From: Bacteroidales bacterium H4
Lineage (GTDB): Bacteria > Bacteroidota > Bacteroidia > Bacteroidales > Muribaculaceae
Assembly: GCA_001701165.1 (NCBI GenBank)
Contig: DAAP01000010.1
Coordinates: 1-10,530, forward strand
Reading direction: 5' to 3'
DNA: 10,530 bases
Shown here: piece by piece, positions 1 through 7,100 of the stretch
Numbering within the stretch: the first letter of the stretch is position 1
Layout: every line of letters begins with the position of its first letter
Made by a program: the position numbers and the translations under genes
Notes under the pieces: model-generated
What the model saw: the letters and a program-made list of their open reading frames with translations, nothing else
What the model was told of the DNA's origin: nothing
Database searches by the model: none

Positions 1-63
1 GGTCTGACGCACGGGGTACTCGGCCCCGTCTATCTTAATGATTGTCTCCATTGTCTTTGACAT
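1..63 (-). CDS. partial leftward CDS, N-terminus only, function unknown
   Basis: A frame running off the left edge gives MSKTMETIIKIDGAEYPVRQT in pieces: MSKT, then METIIKIDGAEYPVRQT. The segment IKIDGAEYPVR has the look of a short beta-hairpin N-terminus, as seen in many small Bacteroidetes and phage-derived proteins, but 21 residues are not enough to assign a family. Three in-frame ATGs are possible, at 147, 63 and 51. The one at 63 was chosen because AGGCG lies about 5 bases upstream; the start at 51 is almost as good. The frame stays open up to a stop near 205-207. A consensus promoter on the same strand lies at 283-251, which would give a leader of about 180 nt. The gene is divergent from the Fic gene. 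That it is real, and possibly prophage-derived, is inference. Confidence 0.4.
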   Translation of the reverse strand, partial: MSKTMETIIKIDGAEYPVRQT

Positions 64-250
64 TAATCGCCTGATAGTGTCGTGGTGGTCAGGCCTTAGA
101 TGGCTTGTAGGGGGGGTATATCTAGCGCCCGTGTCGGCACGACCCATTAATCTGATAATTGATACATTATCCCCTATACTGCGCGGGCGCAATGTATTGC
201 GGCCCTACCGTGTCAACGATTTTGATACATTTCGTTGAGGCGCAGCTAAT
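64..250. other. probable leader/intergenic stretch with short repeats
   Basis: No convincing gene lies here. The plus-strand frame 38-238 has no start context and looks like a shadow. Three small structures are visible. The 10-mer TTGATACATT occurs twice in the same orientation, at 159-168 and 222-231. CGCAAT-GT-ATTGCG at 188-201 is a perfect inverted repeat that can be extended past one mismatch to 185-204. CAACGA at 214-219 pairs with TCGTTG at 232-237. If the leftward promoter at 283-251 is used, all of these lie in the 5' untranslated RNA of the partial leftward gene. Confidence 0.4.
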
Positions 251-283
251 CAAACCTATTACAGCGAAAAGAGCTTAGCCAAG
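251..283 (-). promoter_or_regulatory. candidate Bacteroidetes promoter, leftward
   Basis: Read on the minus strand, CTTG at 283-280 is followed after 21 bases by TAGGTTTG at 258-251, matching the TAnnTTTG -7 box of the primary Bacteroidetes sigma factor. Transcription would start near 245 and run toward the left edge. The spacing is at the long end of the usual 19-21 range, and the downstream gene is only partly visible, so this is less certain than the other promoters in the window. Confidence 0.4.
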
Positions 284-298
284 CCAAGAAATGCGACG

Positions 299-347
299 AT
301 ATTCTCATAAGAACGCCGCAAATTATGCGGCGTTCTTATGAGAATAT
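299..347. repeat. 22-bp perfect inverted repeat with 5-nt loop
   Basis: The left arm, 299-320, is the exact reverse complement of the right arm, 326-347. The loop is AATTA (321-325). The core of the arms is GAACGCCGCA / TGCGGCGTTC. No T-run follows on either strand, so it is not a textbook intrinsic terminator. The right arm ends on the first base of the -33 box of the Fic promoter, and the left arm lies just upstream of the leftward promoter. If both promoters are used, neither transcript contains the repeat. That favours a DNA-level role, such as a protein-binding site or cruciform. A terminator for read-through transcription is the main alternative. Confidence 0.85.
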
Positions 348-378
348 TTGGTGATTAGGCGTTATTTAGCTAATTTTG
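347..378 (+). promoter_or_regulatory. promoter of the Fic gene
   Basis: TTTG (347-350), 20 bases, then TAATTTTG (371-378) match the Bacteroidetes -33/-7 consensus exactly. Transcription should start near 383-386, leaving a leader of about 50 nt before the ATG at 436. The -33 box abuts the large inverted repeat and the last base of the -7 box is shared with the 17-nt palindrome at 378-394, so a repressor on either element would block RNA polymerase. Confidence 0.7.
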
Positions 379-417
379 TCGCATAATATGCGACGTTTAG
401 CCTCATTCATTGTCGCA
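376..417. promoter_or_regulatory. candidate operator: palindrome plus repeated TTGTCGCA
   Basis: GTCGCATA-A-TATGCGAC at 378-394 is a perfect palindrome around one central base, placed on the expected Fic transcription start. The half-site TTGTCGCA occurs at 376-383 and again at 410-417. Its reverse-complement core ATGCGACG occurs at 388-395 and also at 291-298, on the far side of the large inverted repeat. The related ATGCGGCG is at 325-332 inside that repeat. This clustering fits binding sites for a dimeric regulator. The Fic protein's own winged helix is a possible binder; that link is inference. Confidence 0.45.
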
Positions 418-435
418 CATGAAATAAAAGCATTT

Positions 436-1725
436 ATGTATATACACGAAAGAGACAATTGGACAAACTTCCGTTGGGATGCGTCCGAAGTATCAAAGAT
501 TCAGGAAATAGTCTGTCGTAAACAGGGTCTGCTTTACGGCAGACTAAGTTCGCTCGGCTTTGGCAGCAAACTCAGGGCAATGGCAGACAACCTGACACAT
601 GATGTGGTATATTCTTCCGAGATAGAAGGCATACATCTGAACGAAGATCAAGTGCGCTCCTCAATCGCCCAAAAGCTGGGAATAGAAAATGTGAAATACA
701 CAGCACCATCACACTATATTGACTCAGTAGTGGGCGTAATGCTCGAAGCGATCCAAAACTATGACCAACCTCTCAGTAAAGAGAAACTATGCGCTTGGCA
801 ATCGGCTTTCTTTCAAACCGGTCTCAGTGAAGGCCGACAAATTGAGATTGGACAGTATCGCACGAATGAGGAGCATATTGTCAGCGGTATGTTCGGCAGA
901 GAGAAGATACATTATATAGCGCCTTCTCCTAATCGTGTAGAAAGCGAGATGCAAAAGTTTATAGAATGGTTTGATGGCGGAGATACTGTCGGTAGCGTCA
1001 TCCGTTCTGCCATAGCACACTTCTGGTTTGTATGCATTCATCCTTTCGAAGATGGCAATGGCCGACTGGCTCGAATTCTCTCCGACATGCTTTTGGATCG
1101 TGGAGAGAATAGCGAATTGCGTTTCTACAATATCTCATCTCAGATCAATAAGGATAAAAAACACTATTACGACATACTGGAACGTATGCAACGTGGCGAT
1201 GGCGACATCACGGAATGGCTGGTATGGTATATAAATAAATTGATTGATGCTTTGGACAATGCAGAAGCCATCGTCACCACCATCTTGAACAAGAGCTTCT
1301 TCTGGCAGAAGGCAGGACTCATACCAATGACAGAACGACAGACACAGATGCTCAATCTCTTCTTAGACGGCTATGAAGCAAAGATAACATCAAAGACCTG
1401 GGCTTCGTTAGCTAAGTGCTCCAAAGACACCGCCATACGTGACATACAAGACCTTGTAGCCAAAAACATCTTGATAGAGGATATTCCCGGAGCCAAGCGT
1501 CCGAGCTATTCTATTGTCTATGATGCGGAGGATCTAACGCAATATTTTTCCAATGTGCGTATTATCCAAGAGAATGGCACATCATATCTCAAAGCCGTAT
1601 TCAAAGGTCATCGAAAGATAAGTGAAAGGATACTGACGCTCGATGCCGAACGTTATCAAAAAGGCGATCTGCCACTATCAAATATGCTCAACAAGTATTG
1701 CTCGTATTTGATGGCAAACGATTAA
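436..1725 (+). CDS. Fic family protein with DUF4172 N-terminus and winged helix
   Basis: A Fic-domain enzyme of 429 residues. The family mostly transfers AMP from ATP to a hydroxyl side chain of a target protein. The N-terminus (MYIHERDNWTNFRWD onward, about residues 1-75) matches the DUF4172 type. SSEIEG at S60-G65 fits the class II inhibitory motif (S/T)xxxE(G/N), with E64 the expected blocking glutamate. The flap region (YRTNEEHIVSG, then HYIAPSPN) precedes the catalytic motif HPFEDGNGRLAR at H202-R213, which is fully intact, so the enzyme should be active but self-inhibited. A winged helix-turn-helix spans about 298-360. Residues 361-429 form an extension not recognised from the family. 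The frame is open from TTG 376, with another ATG at 388, but the promoter puts the transcript start at about 383-386. ATG 436 begins at the family's usual first residues and follows the A-rich GAAATAAAAG. Codon use is visibly more AT-rich than in tamB/tamL, which suggests acquired DNA. The target protein is unknown. Confidence 0.93.
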   Translation: MYIHERDNWTNFRWDASEVSKIQEIVCRKQGLLYGRLSSLGFGSKLRAMADNLTHDVVYSSEIEGIHLNEDQVRSSIAQKLGIENVKYTAPSHYIDSVVGVMLEAIQNYDQPLSKEKLCAWQSAFFQTGLSEGRQIEIGQYRTNEEHIVSGMFGREKIHYIAPSPNRVESEMQKFIEWFDGGDTVGSVIRSAIAHFWFVCIHPFEDGNGRLARILSDMLLDRGENSELRFYNISSQINKDKKHYYDILERMQRGDGDITEWLVWYINKLIDALDNAEAIVTTILNKSFFWQKAGLIPMTERQTQMLNLFLDGYEAKITSKTWASLAKCSKDTAIRDIQDLVAKNILIEDIPGAKRPSYSIVYDAEDLTQYFSNVRIIQENGTSYLKAVFKGHRKISERILTLDAERYQKGDLPLSNMLNKYCSYLMAND

Positions 1726-1813
1726 AAGCTGCGCTCATAATATTGGCCCAACCCATGCTTCAACAACTGCGCCGGAACTATGGGGAACCACATTATCGCT
1801 ATCACACAACATC
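1726..1813. other. convergent intergenic gap without a visible terminator
   Basis: These 88 bases separate the stop codons of the convergent Fic and tamL genes. I found no stable inverted repeat with a T-run on either strand, so transcription of the two genes may run into each other or end by Rho. Short frames of 20-26 codons exist on both strands but have no supporting signals. Confidence 0.5.
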
Positions 1814-4117
1814 TTAGAATGGATAGCCGATGGCCAGGTGCAAGGCATTGGCATCCTTGAAGCGGTGGAGATTGAAGTATCCGCTATACCCGGTGTCGTA
1901 TGGTGCATGAAGACCTATGCCCCAGTCGAGACGCACGACAAGCATCGAAATATCCAGACGTATGCCCACGCCGGTGCCGAGCGCCAAATCGCGCAGGAAG
2001 TCTCGCGCCTTCAGCACTCCTCCGGGACGCTGTGCATCGGGCTTCAGCAACCAAATATTTCCGCTGTCGAGGAATAATGCGCCATGCAACGACCCGTACA
2101 ACGGAAAACGGTACTCGATGTTTGCCTCGAATTTGAAAGTGCCGGTTTGGTCAAAGTACTGACCTGTAGCATCTGCCGGAGCATGGTATGATCCGGGGCC
2201 GACGGTACGTATCGTAAAGGCACGCACGCTATTGGCGCCTCCGCAATAGAACTGCTCGGCATAAGGTACTTGTGACGAATTGCCATAGGCATGGGCGGCA
2301 CCGACAGCTCCGCGCATCACCAGCCAATGGTCGCCGTGACCGAGACGTCGCGAGTACACAAGCTGGGTTTGTCCCTTGATAAATTGGGAGAACGGAGTCC
2401 CGAATAGTTCCTTCTCGCCCTTGACACCGCAAAGGCTGTATACGCTCCAGAATATATTGCCGCCTTCTTGGACGTTGAAAGTCCAAGTCAGTCGATTATC
2501 GCTGTCGTAATAGCGGTCATAATTAAGGCCGAAAATCATCTGCGGGACATACTGCGAACGGAAAGATTGGGCTACAGCCGGATTTTCGTCCATAATCTTG
2601 TCAAAATCCTCGGTGGTGTGTATGAGCTTTGTGTACGACAGTTTCAAGGGAGTGAACGTCAGGTTGGTATGGCGCGAAGCCAGCCATTCGTAAGACATCG
2701 AGGCATTGAGCTGCCCCATCTTGAAGTAGTGCGGACGATTGAGCAGGTCGCCGTTGAGGGTGAAGCGTGTCCAGTTAATCTGGCGACGACGACGGCGCAC
2801 AAAAGACGGCGCAAGCAGACGCGGAAACGACAGCGAAGTGGTCAGCCCTATTTCGTAGCTATTAAAAAGGTTTGAGCGCTCCTTACCCGTCTGCCATTCG
2901 TAAGTGCCGGTCAGCGAGGCATTAAGTTGTTCACCGCCGCCAAACATATTGCGGTGCGTCAGTCCCAACACCAGCCCGGGACCGATGTATGAGTTGCTTT
3001 TGGAGGAGGCGTTGACTTCGACTGAGGCCTCGAGTGGCACATCCAACGTGCAGGCGATATTAACATCCAGCGTTGGAGGCGTTCCGGGCGCAGCAAGCGT
3101 ATCCGGCACCGGCTCGATATTGATGGACTTGAAGATACCTAAACGCGCCAGATACGACTGAGTGCGATCCATATTGCGTACCGAGAAAATACGACCGGGC
3201 TTAATGGTGACGTTGTCTTGTATCACCGAAGGCCTGAGCTTGGATGGCTTCACCTGCACCAATGTCATATTTTTCAGGGGTATCGTATCGGCATATTGCG
3301 CCCCGCGATTGGGATATACGGTGACAGTGACACGACCGGTGCGGTAGGACTGCATCAGCTGACGAGGGATATTGGCCGCCGGAACTATGCGCAAATTGAC
3401 CTTGCCACGTACGCTTACCGTATCGGCCAAATACTCAATAAATTCGGGTCGAAAATAGTAGAAACCCTTGTTGCGCAGCCCATCGGCAATGATATTGCGC
3501 ACCATGGACAGCGAGTCGGCCGAGTAGATGCTACCGGGCTTCAAGTACGGAATCTTGCATGCTATCGAGTCCACCTTGTGTGCCAGCTCGGAAGTATCCG
3601 GCGGTGTCTCAATATCATTGAAAGTAAACGCCGGACCGGTGGTGATGTCGTAAGCTACGGAAACCTTGCGCGGATTTTTCTTTGGCAGCATGGTATATGT
3701 CGCCTTACCGCGGAAGTATCCGTTGTTTTGCAATATCTGCTCGACCATCTGAGTACGCACCTCCGGACGGACGTCCGAGATAAGTACGGGATCCTCGACA
3801 AGTTTTTCGTAAATCCAGTGTTTGAAGCCCTTCTCGGCACGCGGCCAGTTGTTGTACACCCACAACCCCAGCGGGAACGGATAGTGCCACCCCACCAACT
3901 TCCAGTAATTATTCGGGGGGACATCCACAGCTTCCTTGACGGCGCTGCGTACTCCGGCGCTGAAGTGAGCACCGCTGTCGGGCACAATTTCCACCCTCGA
4001 GACGCCGCAATACAGCAATTCGCCCTCATCAATGCGCCGCGTAGTCGAGCACGACCACACCGTCAGCATCATGCCGGCCAATATATATATTATAATATTA
4101 TTTCTGAAGTGGAACAT
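1814..4117 (-). CDS. tamL: TamL, outer-membrane assembly lipoprotein (TamA/Omp85 family)
   Basis: The lipoprotein form of TamA found in Bacteroidetes, 767 residues. The N-terminus is a lipoprotein signal: a hydrophobic run (IIIYILAGMMLTVW) ending in SC, with C23 the lipidated residue. Residues from about 30 to 350 are the periplasmic part, expected to hold POTRA domains. From about 360 the sequence becomes alternating beta strands typical of the 16-strand Omp85 barrel. FYCGGANSVRAFTIRTVGPG contains VRAF at 631-634, in the place of the family's VRGF motif on the loop that folds into the barrel; the usual G is A here. The protein ends in GYPF*, with the C-terminal aromatic residue of outer-membrane barrels. 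It should work with TamB to insert or pass proteins or lipids to the outer membrane. Its ATG lies 20 bases inside the end of tamB, so it is probably translationally coupled. Length is normal for the family. Confidence 0.93.
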   Translation of the reverse strand: MFHFRNNIIIYILAGMMLTVWSCSTTRRIDEGELLYCGVSRVEIVPDSGAHFSAGVRSAVKEAVDVPPNNYWKLVGWHYPFPLGLWVYNNWPRAEKGFKHWIYEKLVEDPVLISDVRPEVRTQMVEQILQNNGYFRGKATYTMLPKKNPRKVSVAYDITTGPAFTFNDIETPPDTSELAHKVDSIACKIPYLKPGSIYSADSLSMVRNIIADGLRNKGFYYFRPEFIEYLADTVSVRGKVNLRIVPAANIPRQLMQSYRTGRVTVTVYPNRGAQYADTIPLKNMTLVQVKPSKLRPSVIQDNVTIKPGRIFSVRNMDRTQSYLARLGIFKSINIEPVPDTLAAPGTPPTLDVNIACTLDVPLEASVEVNASSKSNSYIGPGLVLGLTHRNMFGGGEQLNASLTGTYEWQTGKERSNLFNSYEIGLTTSLSFPRLLAPSFVRRRRRQINWTRFTLNGDLLNRPHYFKMGQLNASMSYEWLASRHTNLTFTPLKLSYTKLIHTTEDFDKIMDENPAVAQSFRSQYVPQMIFGLNYDRYYDSDNRLTWTFNVQEGGNIFWSVYSLCGVKGEKELFGTPFSQFIKGQTQLVYSRRLGHGDHWLVMRGAVGAAHAYGNSSQVPYAEQFYCGGANSVRAFTIRTVGPGSYHAPADATGQYFDQTGTFKFEANIEYRFPLYGSLHGALFLDSGNIWLLKPDAQRPGGVLKARDFLRDLALGTGVGIRLDISMLVVRLDWGIGLHAPYDTGYSGYFNLHRFKDANALHLAIGYPF

Positions 4118-7100
4118 TGTCTGCAGGTATGGAATCCTTTGTTTCGGGCGTCGCGGCCGCCGGTATCAGGTCGCCTTGGGTTTTCGCTTCTTTATCTTTG
4201 TCTTTGTCCGTCTCTTTATCCTTATCCTTGCGGCGGCCGAAGCGGAACATGTCGGACAGGCGGCGTATCTTGCGACGATACACAAATCCGACGCCGGTCT
4301 GCGTAATCTCGCCTTCGAGGATGCTCTCGTAGCCGGTGTGCCTGAATATGCGGACGTAGGTGGTGTGTGCATTGTTGAGGTAGTACTCTATGGAAATATC
4401 CGAGATGATGTTGCGCGACAAGTTTTCGTCCGCATCCGCATCAGTGGAGTAGTTGCCGCCGATGGCTATGCGGAAACGCTCGTCAAACAACGACTTGGAG
4501 ATGTTGTACGAGTATTGAGTGGTCTGCGAAGTTCCGGTACGCGTGGTGCGGTCATACGAATCGATGCCGAAACTTAGGTCCACGCCCTTGATGGCCTTGG
4601 ATGCCCACGAATTGAGTTGCGAAGACAGGAAGGAGTAGAGAGGATTGGCATTGAGTGCTGCATTGGCCTTGGTACCCGGACCGGTATAGACGTTGTACAG
4701 CAGCAGGTTCATGGCCTCGTTGGCTCGCTGACCGGCAGACATGGAGGCTAATTCGTTGGCCACGGTGATATCATCGTCCGTAGCCAGATCGAAGGCCACT
4801 TCCATGCGGTCAAGCGTTCCGGTGACATCGAGCGAGACATCGAAGTTGATCAGCCGCGAATTTTGTCCTTCCTGAGTGACATTGGCGCGAATCCGGTCAA
4901 CGCCCTTGATATTGAGACGAGGATTGAGCATATCGCCGGTGAAGGCCACGTAGCTTTCCTCATCGAAAGCGAACTTCTTTTCGGACATCAGCGGCGGCGT
5001 ATATCGTATATATCCGTCCAAGATATTTAGGCGTCCTACCATACGACCGCTGTTCATGGGATTCATCGAAAACGACAACGACCCTTGTGTATTGAGTTGC
5101 AAACGGTTTTTGCCATCGGTACTCAGGTCTACGCCGATGGTGGTGCCGTTATTGATATTGAGTGCGAAGTCAACAAACAGAGCCGTACCTTCGCGCGGCG
5201 CCACCGAGTCGGCACGAGCCATAGCCGCCGAGTCGTTGAAGTTGACAAAATGCACCATATCTTCCACCGATTGGTTCTGTATGGCGTTGACGGCATCGGG
5301 CATAATATAAGTAAAGTTGCTGGGTGCAAGCACGCTCAGCGAGCCCGAGGTTTTGAGCACGGACATATCACCGCGTGCTTTAGCGTCAATATCCACATAA
5401 GCCTTGCCGTATACATCGGCACCCTTGGCGGCACGTGTACTTTTGACTATCTGCATATTGCGAGCCTTCATAGTCAAGTCCACAGGCATCCGAGACATGT
5501 CGCTTATGTCAACTTTACCGTTGATGGTCAGCGGATTTTCGTTACAGCCGCTAATGGCGAAACCATTCAGCCGTACAATGCTTTTTTCTATGGGTATAGG
5601 GGTGTCGCTCATGGCAAAGGTCGTGCCCAGCATATTGACATTGATGGCGGCTTTGTCAAATTGCAGATTGCCATCCAACTGAGGATGGTCGCTGTCACCG
5701 CTGACATCCATGCGCCCGTTGAGAGTGCCTGATAATTTGGCCACTCCCGGCAGGAAGGCATTACACGTGGACAACGGGAAATGTATCATTGTCAGATCCA
5801 TATTGAAGGGCGAAGTGCGCGTCGAGTCGTTGAGGGCGCCGGCCAAAGTCACCGTCTTGGTGCCGTTGACCCATAAATCGACATTGGTGCGCAACAATCC
5901 CGAGCGTTGTGTCACCAAGTCGAAATCGGCACGTATGTCTCCCACTTTTTCGCGCCCGTAGGTCAGCCCGGCGAGGGATAGTTGTCCTTCGCCGTTGAGT
6001 GCGTTGTTTAGGCGGTTGACACGTATGTCGGCCGAAATATTTCCCTTGACGGGCGGTGCAAAGGGGTTGAGTGCTATCCAGTCTTGCAGACGTATGTCAC
6101 TGACCTTGACCACGAGGTCTTCATCGGCTCCGTGCATAGCATTGTCATGCTCATGAGCATGCTCGCTGTACAGAGCCAGCGAACTTGTGGCACTACGCAT
6201 ATGCAAATCGGCGTCTATATGCTTTGTGGCATAGTAATAGCGTATAAAATTGCCCTCATTAGCAGTCCATTGCTGGTAGCCGATAGTAGGATTGAGAGGC
6301 GTGATGTGCAACGTGGCTGTCGAATCGGCATTGAGCTCGATTTCTCCTCCCACAAGGAAACCGGTCTGTCCCTTGATGTTGCGTTGGTTGACATTGATGC
6401 CCAAACGTCCGGGGCGAAAAAAACCTGTGAGATCCACGGCAGCCCATGCATCGAGCGTACCGGGAAGGTTGCGTATCTTTGCCCCGTAATGGAGATGGTC
6501 GCCATGCTGGTGTATCTCGAGGTCTACCGAATCGAGACGCGTGTCTCCGGTGAAAAAGCCGAGGACGTCACCATCCAATGCCATGACGGTGTCGTTATAA
6601 GCTCGCAGACGCATATTGTCAAAGCCCATGTGGTTGTCGGCCAATACCTGAGTGAGCATATTGTTGTTGCCGGCCTGGACATCGAGTTCGAAGCGCGGCA
6701 ATGCACGCTGCACCTCGGGAATGTCTATGCGACGCCGCTCGAATTGGGCGGCAAGGGTCGTCATCAGCGAGTCGCTGTGAGCCAGAACCTCGCGCAACCC
6801 GGTAGGGGCACTGAACAGGGCAAAGAGGTCACGGTTGCTAACATTAAGATTGACCGTGGTGTCGGAAGCGGCAAGCCGCGCACGCACGCGATCCACTGTC
6901 ATTGTTCCACCTTCGTGAGCATACACAAAGTCGCGCAAATCCACCGAAGCATCCAGCAGCAGCGGATTGGCGGCATCGATGTCAGCACTTATGTCTGCAT
7001 TGATACTCATCGTAGCCGGGGTGTTGCCGACCTTGAGCGACATCAAGTCTATATGTCGGCCATCGATGGCAGCTATCCAATTGTAACGGCTTCCTTGTAT

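Noticed and set aside
38..238. Plus-strand frame of 66 codons at the left edge
   Set aside because: No ribosome site or promoter, composition unlike a protein, and it lies opposite the partial leftward frame.
1726..1813. Possible bidirectional terminator between Fic and tamL
   Set aside because: No inverted repeat of useful length with a T-run was found on either strand.
3218..4306. 362-codon plus-strand frame across the tamL/tamB junction
   Set aside because: Antisense shadow; the tamL and tamB frames are clearly the real ones.
6146..6161. 16-bp perfect palindrome CATGCTCATGAGCATG in tamB
   Set aside because: Falls in the codons of the EHAHEHD patch deep inside a coding region; no reason to think it is a binding site.
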